In this document: piece by piece, positions 49,651-62,621 of the stretch
How positions within the stretch are numbered: the stretch's first letter is position 1
How the letters are laid out: every line of letters starts with the position of its first letter
Origin: Lutjanus erythropterus
Taxonomy: Eukaryota > Chordata > Actinopteri > Lutjaniformes > Lutjanidae
Length of the DNA: 64,000 bases
Assembly (NCBI GenBank): GCA_020091685.1
Contig: CM034603.1
Span: 32,907,696 to 32,971,695 of the forward strand
Reading direction: 5' to 3'
Position numbers and translations under genes: made by a program
Notes under the pieces: generated by a model
What the model was told of the DNA's origin: nothing
The model's database searches: none
What the model saw: only the letters and a program-made list of their open reading frames with translations

Positions 49651-50863
49651 ATTAATTGTACCAGGGGTCTTGATGTGGGTCATGAAAACAAGTCAAAAGC
49701 ATTTCTGGATGTCTTGATTGCAGAAATGGACCAGGATCGAATCTTCTGTCCGATAAGAAAGAATATACGACCATCACAGATGCCACAAGGAGCTCAAAAA
49801 GACAAAAAAAAAACCCAGCCTGTTAGGAGAGCGTGTGAGCCTGCATTATACTTTAATGGATGTATTGCATGCTTCACTTTTTCTGGGAGCTCAAGTCTCA
49901 AGAATGATTTTTTCCCTTGGCGAAATACTATCTCCGGGAAACTTTGCCAACGAGACTTGTTTGATATACTGTAGTGTTTCTGCTCTTCAGAAAGTCGTCT
50001 TTTAATGGGGTCAATACAGCAGTTTGCAGAAAACGAGGTACCAGATAATCAACAGACGAAGAGACGAGAAGAAAAAGAAGAAGACAGGCAACTTGCCACA
50101 GGCTTTTGTCCTTCCTGAGCAAACAACAGTCACTTTAACAAGCTGCTGAAACAAACTGAGTCAGGGGACACGCTGCTCAACACAGTCAGTCACGCAAGAA
50201 CATGAGCTAATGAAAACTTCTGTCTGTTCATCCGCACTCCTCTCTTTATGCCTGTGAATGTACAGTAGACGTTCACATTAATAAGGCATCCCTCCTCTCC
50301 TTCCTCTGTTTTACATTTCAAGCAAAGCATCAGTTCTCAGCAGATGCGGCCTCTCCTCTCCTCTTTGTTTTCAAATGCCAGAAAATACCCCGGCTGCCTT
50401 GCTAAAGGGCAACAAGTCTCGGACCGATTTTAAACTGGTGAAAAACGCAGAGGTCAGCGCGCGCTGGAGCACATGATTTGAGAAGGTTTTGTTGTGTAAA
50501 CGAGAGAAGAAGCCAAGCAAAGAGTAATTTCATTTTAAAGAGGCGGCTAACCTTTAGCTCTGAGAGAACCTCATCAGATACTGTATAAGTTTACACTGTG
50601 ACTCAACTGCTGGCCTCTTTCTTATACGTGACACATATAAAGGACAAAGCGACACATATGTGCTGGCATCCCCAAGTGACTTCCACATGCCCCTAGTCCT
50701 GCAGGGAGGGTGACGCACATGTGTGCCCGGGTGAATGTGTGTGTGTCTATGAGTGTGTGTGTGTGTGGTGAACAGTCCCCAGGCTTCTGCAAGCCTGTTT
50801 GTGTAGCAGTGAGGCAGAAATAATGTCTGAATCTGTGCTCCCTCAGAGCGAAATGTGTGTGTG

Positions 50864-50905
<42 letters not shown>

Positions 50906-51630
50906 GAATAGGGGGTCAGTGCTGAAGGACATTACAGAAAATCTGTCCATCTACATTCACCCAAACAATTTATTCCTACAGCGGCGAGGCGGGGAGGATG
51001 AACAATGCACAACCAGATTAAAATCACAGAAATCACACTGACAATCATCATATCTGAGCATCTGTTGAAGATGAACTGAAATTTCAATTCTCTCCCTTTT
51101 GTCTAAGAAAGTACAAGTATATTTATACTACAGGGATTACTCATAGTTTCCCATCCTTTATTTTTGCACATATTTGTCATTCCTCTGTGTGTTTCTCACA
51201 GCAGTGGTTGACTGACATTTGAGAGCCAGCATTAATATAAAAAAGCGTTTAAACTGGGTGTACTACCAACACTTGCTAGCCCTCCATTGTCCATGAATGT
51301 GGATAAAAGATGTTTTGTTCTATTTCCAAGAAGCCGAGATAGCACTAGACGTGTATCATTAGAAGTAAAAGTCATTCTTTCACAACGTTCAGCATTTGTG
51401 AGGACCCACGGTGCTGTGGAAGTTGAATTTCACTCACAAGGTGGGAGCTAGCAAGCTAAGCTAACTAGCTTCCCCTCTTCTGCGTCATTGTCAAGCTCCG
51501 GCACACTCAAGACAGGATGGAGGTCTAGGTGATGATAAAATGAACAGAGCATCAAACTTCACAGCAACAGATGTTCCTGTAACCTCTGTACTCTCCGGTT
51601 CAAATCACAACACAGCATAAGGAACAAACA
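49651..51630. other. noncoding
   Basis: No gene recognised. Short GT runs lie near 50737-50768. A 99-codon frame at 49675-49974 has no recognisable domain. Confidence 0.45.
50854..50904. repeat. (GT)n microsatellite, one interruption
   Basis: About 51 bp of GT with a TTT break. Confidence 0.95.
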
Positions 51631-52087
51631 GCCTGTTTACACCTGGCATCAAAATGCTTTCTGGGTGATCGGATCAGAAGTGGACAGCCCTGAGTACAGG
51701 TGTGCATGCACCCAAGATGCACTGAGAATGCAGTGAGATCAAATTGTTCAGAACGCGTGTGACCGTGGTCTTGGCTGCATATGGTCACATTCATCTGTAT
51801 GCAGTCTGTGCACATGAAGGACTGCCTACTTAACTGATGCAAGAAGTCACAACAACAACAGGCAAAATGGATGGACCACTACACACAAGATACACCATAC
51901 GGCCAGAGAATCAGTCAGCGCCAAGGTCTTCTTCTTTTAATTTCCGTCAGACTGGGCACAGGACATGTATTGCTTCCTCCTGGTCTCTGCAAAGGGAAAT
52001 GATGTACGTGTTTATCTGTGTACATTGTGCCTTCCACTTGTGATCTGATCACCCGAGATGCATGTTAATGCCGGGTGTAAACAGGGC
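51631..52087. mobile_element. MITE with about 55-bp TIRs (CCTGTTTACACC ends)
   Basis: Left GCCTGTTTACACCTGGCATC then GGGTGATCGGATCAGAAGTG. The right end mirrors it as CACTTGTGATCTGATCACCC then GCATGTTAATGCCGGGTGTA and AACAGGGC. It is 457 bp, non-coding. The arms are about 85% alike by eye. Known to me as a common teleost repeat without a firm superfamily. Confidence 0.75.
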
Positions 52088-53215
52088 CAGAGTCACATGG
52101 GGAGAATCACAGAATGGACTAACTGCAGAGATCAACAGCCCCCAGTTATTTAACTGTCTGTATCTCTGATGGAATAGAAGTGATATCAATAGATATTTTT
52201 AGTGCTTGCCTACACAAACAACAATATTGTCAGTCTGAAACACAAATTCACTCCCCCTGCAGAACAGTAATAGAGTGGGAGGTATCATAATTATATATAT
52301 GTGTATTAGCAAAACCGAATTTTAATTTAAGTTGAATTTTAATCCCAAATAAACATATTTTCACAATGATGTAAAATGGCCTTTAAGGTATTTTAACACT
52401 ACTTCAGCTCAAATACCAAAACATTTCTCTCCTGACCTTTTCTTTTCAGTCTTTCACAGAGGGCGTCACATTTTAATTTCTGCTGGGGGCAGAGAGCAGT
52501 GTTCAAGAAATGATACTTGAATCATTAAAATCCAATTTGCAGGACCGGGGCGCAACACTCTATCACATCCATCAGCTGAGCCCTCCTCTCCACACCGCAG
52601 GAAAACACGATTTGTATTGTGCCTGAACAAACTGAGGGATCACAGCAGAAATCAATAGCAATACAGCATTCATTAACAGAGTCCTTACGGATCACAAAGT
52701 CGTTCATCTACTGAGAATCACACATGAAAGAGGAGAGGGGAGAGGAGAAAAGTGAAGCGTACAAGTGAGGCTGATTGACCTTATGTGTGTAAAGAGCATG
52801 CTCCACAAACACACACACACACACACATACACACTTCGATAGTGTTCTTGCCTAGAAGTCATGCAGTTAAAGTTAATGAATAACTTCCCCCCTGCCCTAA
52901 AGGTCTGTTCTACAGATGGCATTAGATGGTAATATACCCACACACACACACACACACACGCATTCACATGCACCCTAGGCCATCAGGACGGTCATTTAAG
53001 AAACAGCAGATTTGAGAGTAAATTAAAATTTCAACGGCACCTGTAGGTTATCACCAGGGCAGTGATGACAACTGCTTTTCCACAATACTGCAGTCATCCA
53101 ATGCCCACCGCAGGCTTTATCTTATTAACATCATCACTGCAAACTATATTTCGAAGGGTCAATTCCATGTTATTTTTTTGCACAACGCATTTGAGATCAG
53201 AGCTACACAGGGCAA
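52088..53215. other. noncoding
   Basis: Short CA repeats near 52809-52830 and 52938-52960. No gene recognised. Confidence 0.5.
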
Positions 53216-53300
53216 GTCAGCCTCTGATTGGTTAATAAGTCAGAAGCACAACATCTGATTGGTTGACAAGTCAGGAACACAGCCTCTGATTGGTCGACAT
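53216..53300. repeat. three-unit, 31-bp minisatellite carrying CTGATTGG
   Basis: CTGATTGGT begins at 53224, 53255 and 53286, exactly 31 bp apart, with AGTCAG-type spacers between them. Each unit carries an inverted CCAAT box. Confidence 0.85.
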
Positions 53301-54235
53301 TCAACTCAAGGCCTCATGGGATTGCCAGTGGATGGCTAACAACAAGCTAACAACAAGAACAACTGTTTTCAAAAATGGAAAAATGGATAAATAATCACAG
53401 AAGACATTCAGAGTTGGATTTATCATCATGGATTTATTTTACCACGTTGCAGTGTACGGTACAGTACAGTTACGTTATGACAGGGATACGATTGCACCAG
53501 AGCTTATGCTCCAAAGGTAAATAATGTTAGCCTTTCCTGCTGAGTTTACTTTGGGACTAACCACCTTCACCTTTTCAGCAGTTGGCAAACAACAGACGAA
53601 ACTGATTTATGCACTGTCCCAATCCTTAAAGAAGATACGCTACACTTATAACAGTATCCTGCAATAAAGTCCAATAAAGCGTACTAATTTGGACAGTCAC
53701 AGTAAACCGCCAGCCTGTGGGAATGTGTTGCTATTTTACTGTGGTCAGAAAAAATCCATACTGTCACAACTCTAGTTCTCACATCATTTCAAACCAAAGC
53801 AACATCAGAATAACTGGTTTCAATGACACACACACACACACACAAACATGTACACACACAGAGGTGAGGATGATTGAGAAAGAGAGAAGAGGAAAATTAG
53901 AGTGAAGAAAGTCGAGCTCCTGCATCCTGCGTGTGGTCATTAATTGAGCTGCATTATTGAAACGTAAGCTAATACTATTTGACCTGCATTAGTATGCAAT
54001 TAACAGCAGCAGATATGGGCACAAGTGCACTTTCACTCACACACACACACACACTCACACACACACACTCACACTCACATGAAGGGTAATCTCATCGACC
54101 TGCATTAACATCTGCGGAGGGACAGGACACACAGGTGAGCTGCAGAGCCACAAACTTCACGACCCACATCAACATTTAATGAAGTCTGAGAAACACGAGT
54201 CCTTAATTCAAGCAGGGCAGGTAATGAGAGGTGTG

Positions 54236-54295
<60 letters not shown>

Positions 54296-54859
54296 GTGGT
54301 GGACTCTTATTGCAACAGGTGACGAGAGGAAGAGATTGTTGACACACTTTCTCCTTTTCTATTGGCATTTTTCATCCAGCATACTGCGCTAACATCCAGA
54401 TAATACTGAAGAATAATCACAGTTAATATTAAAAAGCAAAATGTTTCCTTTCTCAAACTCTAATATGTTTCTTGTTTCTTGATCACATTTTCAGGTTGGA
54501 AGTGAGATTTTTCTAGTTATAGTAATCAATTTGAAATATCAGCGGCAGACATCTTGTGTGGTGAATCTCTGTGCACACAAGAAAAAACTGGTCAGAGCAC
54601 AGACAGTGAAGATGTCAGTAATAACCAGGAGTCAGTGAGTGATCAGAAATGGATCAAAGACATTCACATCTGATGCCAAACATCATCCTGGAACTAAGAA
54701 AGCTGTTATCACACAAATGAAATTACAAAGGTAAAGTGATGAAACCTGAGCTAGAATATAAAATGCTGTTGACAGCTCAAAACAAAATAATGCTATAATC
54801 TGTGTCAAATGTACAGCATCTATACAGGTAAAAGATTATAGACATTTTTATTTTTTATA
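53301..54859. other. noncoding with CA repeats
   Basis: CA-rich at 53827-53845 and 54038-54080, plus the longer repeat listed separately. No gene recognised. Confidence 0.5.
54238..54293. repeat. (CA)n microsatellite
   Basis: About 56 bp of uninterrupted CA. Confidence 0.97.
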
Positions 54860-54945
54860 ACACTGGTTCCCAACCTAGGGGGCCCGACCCCCAGTGGGAG
54901 TCTCCGAAGATTCACAGCTTCACTTCAATTATGATTTTAAAACTA
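54860..54945. mobile_element. hAT-like terminus fragment
   Basis: CACTGGTTCCCAACCTAGGG followed by GGCCCGACCCCCAGTGGG is the wording of a common vertebrate hAT end (CAGTGGTTCCCAACC). The partner end was not found. Confidence 0.45.
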
Positions 54946-54974
54946 ACTAAGTAGGTTATATAGTGAATTGCATT

Positions 54975-55075
54975 CAGTACGAGACTGAAAAATCTACTCA
55001 TAAAAGTACAAGTACCCAAAAAACTACTTAACTACAGTAATTTGAGTATTTGTAATTAGTTACTTGTACCCCTGG
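54975..55075. repeat. fragment of the 'TACTCAAGTAAAAGTA' repeat
   Basis: CTACTCATAAAAGTACAAGT and ACTACTTAACTACAGTAATT resemble the ends of the repeats at 49.1 and 62.6 kb. Confidence 0.4.
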
Positions 55076-55084
55076 ACTAAGACT

Positions 55085-55333
55085 AAAAACTCCTTGATCC
55101 AACGTGCAGTAATTTGCCATTTTACTGAACGTTGTGTGATTTTATTGTTTGCTTTTTTTGTATTCTGTGTATAATATGTACAGGAGTTATTTCTATTTTT
55201 CTCGTCTGTCTGTACTTGGTTTTTGGTACATGTTGTTTTTATTTGTGCTGTTTTTTTGTTTTTTATCTTGTGCCCTGGCTGCAAGTCAAGTTTCCCACTT
55301 GGGATAATAAATTGTCTGAACTGAACTGATATG
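55085..55333 (+). mobile_element. LINE 3' tail
   Basis: A T-rich stretch ends with GTGCCCTGGCTGCAAGTCAA and TTTCCCACTTGGGATAATAA, followed by a short TGAACTGAACTGA tandem. This is the usual 3' end pattern of CR1/Rex1-like fish LINEs. No coding part is left. Confidence 0.5.
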
Positions 55334-57228
55334 AACTGGTGGAGTGATGTATGTGTCCCACCGACGTCACTTTCAGTTGACACAGAAGCTGCAGTTGTGG
55401 TTGCTGGGAACAGTTAAAGTTTTTCACATTGATCTAAAAATATGTATGACTTTGACTCTCTAAATAGACTAAAAAAACGTCAGTTTCAGAAACAGAAAAA
55501 AATTGCAAAATGCAAAGCAGTGAAGATAAAAACACTACTACCTAGCAGTCAAGGGCTTAAACACAAAAACACAAAAAACATAAAACACTGTCATGAATAT
55601 TTGCACGCACCCGATATCACAATACAGTATCACAAAACACGATATCATGATACTTGTGGACACACTGAGGTGTCAAAATACCAGTAAAACCAGTCTGATG
55701 AGAGAAAAAAACAAAAGTCTGACAGTGTGATTGGTCCTTCTTGGTCCAAGGACAACAAGCCTCTTCACATTTTGATGCTACGATCTTAAATAGAAGTGAT
55801 CGATTCATTTCTGCATCATCAATTCCTGCTTGAGAACCAGTGAAATTACATTCACTGATTGAACAGAGAGTCTCTTGAGGTGGCGACAACATGGTCGTGC
55901 AGGTCCAAGGCTTAGCCTGAAGGTCAATAGATTGCCTGCTTTAATGTGTCCATTGTAAGAAGAAAAACAGTATTTTTCACTAAGCCGGTGCATTTTCATG
56001 ACTCGTTTTATTCTTCTTTGTAAAAGCAGCCAGTTAATAATTGCTGCTGGCAGAGTGTAACATTAACTGCTGTTTATGTGATGTTGTGGTAAAAGGCTGT
56101 TTGTCTCAAACAGTTTATTTTTCTGCTTTCAGCCGTTGAACAAGAAACCTTATTAGGAACTAGTGAGGTGTCAAAGAAATAAGAATCGTTCTTCTGAATG
56201 ATAAATCGCCACAAAGTGTAAAATAAAGCTTCTTTAAAAAGATTTCTGCATTTGCCAGAGAAAACCCTTGAAAATCAGTCAAATGAGACCTTTTTTTTCT
56301 GACTTTTAAATGAATCTGTACCTGTCTGAGTCGTCTCTGGTCACAGTGATGATGAACCCTTTAACAGGTAAATTGGATGGACAAACCTTCATGGACTCCG
56401 TGTCTCTCAGCGGGTTACGATTTTTGTAATTTGAAAGGAAAGATTCAATCATCCCTGAATTCAATTTGAGAGTTTATTTTAAAGAGATTGAGAACGACTC
56501 CAGGGATTGTTGTGCCAGACGGAATAATGAAGCAAAGCTAAATGCTAATTCATTATGAGTGTTAGTAGTCCTATCAGACCCAAGCAGCCGAGAAAACAGA
56601 GAGGGAGAGGGGAAGTGAAGGAGACAGACAGATAGACAGACAGACAGCATGAGCGGAAGAATGAACAACAGCGTTGGGGGGGGTCACGTCTGAGAAAATG
56701 CAGCCGGGAAAGTAAATTAAAGTGAGCGAAATGGAAAGTGAAAGGGCAGAATGAGGAAAACAGGTAAAGTGTGAGAGAGAATAATTCATCGTGAGGGAGG
56801 CAGCGAGAGAACGAGAAACAGCGAGGGGAACAGGAGGTGCTGAAGAAGGTCGGGAGGTCGTAATAGAGCGGCGAAGGAGGCTGAAACTGCAGAGGAGTTG
56901 TACTTCCCACCTGCTGGTTATTTGCCCGGCGACTGAGGCCCTACTTGTTCATTATTGACTGGGATCACGGCCTTTATTTTACAGCCTACATGTGCGACAA
57001 CACCAGAGGCCAGCATCTTAACAGCCTGATAACCTCTGTGGACACACATTCATACACACACACACACACACACACACACATGCACACACTGAGTGGTGAT
57101 ATTACACACTCACTGCTGTTTTGTTGAATGATTCTGGAAGCAAGACCATTAAATTCAGTTTTGTGAGCCGCCTCTGATGCAACAATAAGCCTCTGTACTG
57201 TAACTCCACAGTTAAATGAAGACTGATG
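55334..57228. other. noncoding; purine tract
   Basis: 56590-56890 is purine-rich on the plus strand. A CA repeat lies at 57053-57080. 56930-57040 is non-repetitive and looks like a possible conserved element (TCATTATTGACTGGGATCAC). No gene recognised. Confidence 0.4.
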
Positions 57229-58426
57229 TGGTAACACTTTATTTGAAGTTGGTGTGTGCATAAGGCTGTCATAACCATGTCATGAACATGAAAGAGTCTT
57301 TATGAATGTTTATGACAGCTGTCATTAAGTCAGTTATATCATTTTTAATGCAAAGCTACATTATTTGAGATCTTTTTGTTATGACAACTTGACATTAATT
57401 AAGTCAGTAACATTGTTGGTATGACAACTTGCTATTAATGAAGACAGAAATGTCTTTGTTATGACATAATCAGACTTAAAGAAACTGTTTAGCTTCATGT
57501 GTTAACACTACATTATAATGTCATATGTGGTTGGTTTTAAAACTGCCCGTTATGACACCATTATAAGTGTGTCATGAATATTTTCTTGAACCTCAAGTAA
57601 AGTTGTACATTTTGGACTTGTCATAAAGATGCCATTAAGCTTTATTACACTGTCAAATTGTTTTAAAACAGTGTTATGAATAATGTTTGTGTTGTTGTGT
57701 GGTGTTATGAATTTGGACTTGTCATAAGGATGTTATTAAAAGTTATAAGACCAGTTTGACAAAAGTGATTTTCAGATTCAGCTAATGGACCGATAACAGT
57801 CAGCTAGTTTACTTCTTGCTAAAGTAGGCTAACCACTACCTGCTGTTAACTCTTAGCTAGCTAGCTTTATGACAAGTCCCCAAGGTACCATTTTAATTGA
57901 GGGCAGGGAATTGTGCTGTACAATTTGGACTTGCCATAAAGATGTCATTAAAGGTTATAAGGCCATATGTCATTAAATGTTATACGGTCAGTTTAAGGAC
58001 AGAACACAGTACCAGTAAAAGCATTTGACAGTCTAATTAAACTTTATGACATCTTCAAGTCCAAAATGTACCACTTTACTTGAGATAAAGGAAAATATTC
58101 ATAACACACATATAATGACACACACAACATACAACAGCTTCATGAAATGTTAAAATATAAAGCTTAACAGGTTCTTCAAGTCTGATAATGTCACGTTGTC
58201 ATAACAAAGGCATTGACGGGTTATGCTGTCTTGGTTAATGTCAAGTTGTCACAACAGAGACATCTCAAAAAATGTCAACTTTGTGGTAAAAATGACATAA
58301 TTTACCAAATGACTCTTCACTACAACAGTCATAAACATTTACAAAGAATCCTTCATGTTTATGAGAGGTGTCATGACAGTGTCATCAAAGTCTTATGCAC
58401 ACCCCTTCAAATAAAGCTTTATCACT
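57229..58426. mobile_element. large foldback MITE (GGTAACACTTTA ends)
   Basis: Left TGGTAACACTTTATTTGAAG, then GTGTGCATAAGGC and GTCATGAACATGAA; right CTTCAAATAAAGCTTTATCA mirrored, with GTCTTATGCACACC and CATGTTTATGAGAGG. The arms extend over 400 bp (TTGGACTTGTCATAAAGATG near 57620 is mirrored near 58050). The centre repeats the word GGACTTGTCATAA several times. About 1.2 kb, no coding frame. Confidence 0.75.
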
Positions 58427-59339
58427 GAATTTTTATTGTGTGTGTGTGTGTGTGTGTGTGAGTGAGTGTGTTTATTGGCGGTTTGAGGTTGTGTGTGTAG
58501 ATAGCTGTGGGCGTTTTGCCCTTGTCCATGCATGCACCTCAGTCACCATCTAGCAATCTAATAGCAGCAATCCTCCACACAGGACATCCTTAAAACCCTT
58601 GGTGCATTTCTCAAGGTCAACCATTATCCTCACACACACACACATATATATACACACTCTTGTGCACACACTGAGATCAAAAGCTCCTTCAACACGCCCA
58701 CACACCCCCGGTCACCTTCCCAATCAAATCCTCTCACTGCGCAGCCCATCATAGCTCCTTCGCTCCTCTCACGCCGTCTCCTCCAGCAGAAACATCACGC
58801 TCACATTTTCCTCCCTGAAGCTTTAACCTTCTGTGTTTCACAAACTCCCATGTCTCCTGAACTCCTCGCGCTGCTGAGGGCCCCGAAGGGGAATTCTGGT
58901 TCCACACAACCTGCGTCTTATTTTCATAGCTTCAACCGTCGTTCCTTTCGGTTATTATAAAACAACGCTCACCAATTTAAGAAGCAGTCAGAGAGGGCAA
59001 GGCTCACAAACACTCAGATTACCATACTGCTTCTGAATAAAATGAACAATGTGGAAATGTTTGTGCTCTTGAGACTGCAGGCTTATTTACTGTAGCGCTG
59101 AAACAAAGGTCAGAAAAATGTGTTTGGAGGAGAAAACGAAGGCGAACTGTGAAATTGTCCGTGTCAGAAATCCATCACAGTTTACAGACGGATGTAATGG
59201 AGCCATTTGATGAGTCACATGCCCATACCATCATTTCATATATGACCTATCTCTCACAGCAGGTGGTCCATATAACTGTAAAGCCCTCACTCATCACTGT
59301 ACACTTTACTCCAGGGTTGGTTTGCCATGTGTGACCTTT
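58427..59339. other. noncoding
   Basis: A short GT repeat lies at 58437-58460. 58680-58800 is pyrimidine-rich. No gene recognised. Confidence 0.5.
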
Positions 59340-59787
59340 CACTGGCTCAGGCACTGGTACTTGTTCGTTTATAAAGCCATGCTGGGTGAACTCCCGTTAT
59401 ACATTTGCGCTTTGATTGCAGAGAGACCTGACTGGAATCATCATCTCAGATCTGGTCTTATTGTCTGTGTATGAACAGAACTGGGAGAGAAACCTTTAAT
59501 GGAACAGCCTTCAAAAAAGACTTACAACTAAGAGAATTGGTCTCCCTGCCTGATTTGAAGTACAATGGAGAATAAATCAGTTGGTACTTGTCACTGTGTG
59601 TAGGCATTTTAATTATTTTTGACACATTAATGCATATCTTATATGTTTAATTGTGATTATTGTCAGTATCTGTAACCTTTTCTATGCTGCTCTCTTGGCC
59701 AGGTCTCTCTTGAAAAAGGGAATATTGATCTTGCAGGATTTACCTTGTTAAATATGGGTTAAGTAAAATAAATTAAAAAAACAAACA
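59340..59787 (+). mobile_element. LINE ORF2 C-terminal piece and 3' tail
   Basis: Reading the plus strand gives words such as LFVYKAMLGELPLYICALI, RPDWNHHLRSGLIV and KDLQLRELVSLPDLK, which match the C-terminal end of fish LINE ORF2 proteins. It is followed by TCTTGGCCAGGTCTCTCTTG and AAAAAGGGAATATTGATCTT, typical of their 3' UTR, and ends in an A-rich tail. The reading frame is broken and the element is truncated at its 5' side. Confidence 0.65.
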
Positions 59788-62621
59788 ACTGGTGCTCATT
59801 CTGTCTACATACAATTAAACAGAATTTATTTAACTTATTTTGCAAAGCTGAGATGGCGTATTTCCACATCCATCAGACAAGAAGCAACATTAGCATTCAT
59901 TTAGAGATGTCTTTGTGTCTACCTCTGTCTTCAGTTGTTCAGAATTTCGACAGGATCACGTCCATTTCAGAGCAATCGGTGGCACCTATGACTGCAAGCT
60001 ATTAAATGTGTTGACTCTACTGAGGAAGCAATCAAAACTGCTCGTGTTTGCAGCAGTCACCACTGATAAACTGCTGTGGTCCGCCGTGCTTACGTTGCCA
60101 AATTGCGCGTGCAGCTTTCTCATTGTTTACAAGCTGTAAAAGGGTCTATAAAATTAGTTTATCAGAGCTTTTTCCCTAAAAAACAGCCACCTGCAAGTTT
60201 AATGAGAGCAGTGAAATTGAACCAAAGCAATGAAGTTACGGGCCATGAAACCAAAAGATGCTAAAATGCTCTGTAGAGCTGAGAGGAACTGTGGAATAGG
60301 GTGGGTCCATCCCACCTTTCACCATGCTCTTAGTCATTTGATACAAAAGTATAATTTCTGATATAAAAATATTGAATAGAGCAGCTTTAAGTGCTGCTGG
60401 AGAAAGACTTTAATGTTGAGTTTTATTGTTTACTGCTGAGTTTCAGTCCCAGGTTGTCAAACACTGACCTGTGATTGACCAAAATCTCCCATCATGTTCT
60501 GAAAACAGAGCCAAGCTGAGGAACAGGCCATTTGAATTACATTATGCTTGAAGGTTATTATGGAACCTTTGTCCAGTGGCGCCAAAAATAAACCCCAGCT
60601 TTAAATATGCGCTTGTGTTTAACAGATGCTGTGCATCTCAGGCTATACCGGGGAGATCAGCGGTTTGGGACAGTCTGTACCCAGGCTGCTCAGATTGGTG
60701 CTGCATGAGCAAAATTATGAAACAAACTGAAATATGTATTGTTGCAAAATGTTGTAATAAATGTGTAAAACCTTGACATGAGTGTCCTCACTGCATGTGC
60801 TCACTTTTAATATTTGCCTCTCAATTAAGCATTTAGATAATCCGGCTGCTCTTAGCTCGATCTGTCTGGTCGTCTGACTGCTTGTGCATCTTGCTCCTTC
60901 GGACTTTATTGTAGCAATGACGCCACGTTCTTTGATCTCAGCCGTTACTTTGGTGAGAAAATATTATAGTAAGCAACAGAAATGATGACCAAATAAGACA
61001 TGTAGGCCTAATGAACAGAAGTGCTCCTTTGAAGAAATGCAGCACAAGGCTTTTATACATAAATCAAACACCCTCCGCTTCCAGTGGCGATCTGAGTCTC
61101 TCTCTCTCTTTCTTCATCTCTCTTCACCTTCTTTCCCCAGGCAGGGGTGGCTGAAAACTATCGCTCTGCCGCTGTGTCCATTCACTGGAAAAAAGACATC
61201 AGCAATCAGCAGCTGTCAACACAGACGCCAAACATTTTCAGCTAGATTTTTACATTTTTCTTTTCTGGCCCGCCGAATTCTTTCTGTCCCATCTATCCCT
61301 TTGACTCGTCGCCTTCCTCCAGTATCGCCTCAATCTCCTTTTATTTAATTTTATGTCAGTATTCCCATCTTTCTCTTTCTGTTAATTATGTCCTCTTCCT
61401 CTTACCCTTCTCCTCAGTGATCCTACAGTGTCTCTGACTCCATCTGTGTCTCTTCACACTCTTTTACAAGCTTGGCAGCAGAAGGACAGTGATGCTATGC
61501 TTCAGGTAGCTGTCACACTGCTGCACTAAAAGGGTTATACCGCTGGTGGGAGTGTGTGTCTGTTTTTATGTAAATATGAGAGTTTCTGTAGGAGTCGTAC
61601 TGTTGTAGTAAATAGGTTATATTGTGGAATCATTAGCAGCGAGGTCTGAGGACAGAACGCATAAAAAGAAGATACAGAAATGGCTTGTAAGACGGGTCAG
61701 GATCAAAGGCGCAGATCTCATTATAACTTGGAGGGGGTTCAGCTGTTCGTGCTTATTATGTGACCTTTAACTATGAGCTGAGAGATGTAGAAAGCAGATC
61801 GGTTTTATGGTGTTTATAAGGTTCATTATTAGGAGGCAGGTCAGATCAATCGATGTGAATTACCAGCGTTAAAATACCTCCTGCTACCAGGGGTCTTTCA
61901 AGTGGACAGACTGTTAAACCAAACTCCATTCTGAAAAGAGGTGATTTATGGTAGAACCATATTTTTTAATAGTAAAGACTTTAAATGCACTATCACTAAG
62001 ACTATTTTTCGTTTCCATCAACAGGCACAATCGGCGCACGTCATTCAGTCAGTAACATCATTAACTAACCTTTAATGAAATGTACGTGTGCACCACAGAT
62101 GTACAGGTACGGACTGGCCCAGCACTACACATCACAAAATATATAGGGCGGGGGGGACAACGTACTGTTTTTCAGATGTTGACTCGTCCCCTCTGTACCT
62201 GAATTTGCGCCCACGGTTTGGATACATAAAGGAGTACAAAGAATCAGCAGGGAAGAGAGCTTGTGATTGGGGAGGATTTCGGCTTTCTGGCAAGAGTTTC
62301 CTCTCTCAGACACCAACAGTAAGTTCGCCCATATGCTGGGAGCGATCTGCCCGCCAGCTCTGTGGGGTGAAGTTTTCTTTTCTGTTTTGTTTTCAAGAAG
62401 TCGAGACTGCGAACAGCGATAAAGTTAGAAACCCAAACAAGTTAATGAGGAGCAGGAAATAATGAGCTGATTGCATGATTAGAGGCATAATTCTTTGGTA
62501 CATTGAAAAAAAAACCCTCAGCTATTTCCCCATTTACATATCTTTTTTAGATCTACTGTATGAAAGCAGCAATAATGTAAAGTGGTTGCTGCGTTCAGGC
62601 TTCACTGAGGTCAGTCTTCGC
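59788..62621. other. noncoding
   Basis: No gene supported. 59940-60380 may be another interspersed repeat (ATTGAATAGAGCAGCTTTAA near its end). 61090-61140 is pyrimidine-rich. A 103-codon frame at 61037-61348 and a 124-codon frame at 62088-62462 have no recognisable domain. Confidence 0.4.
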
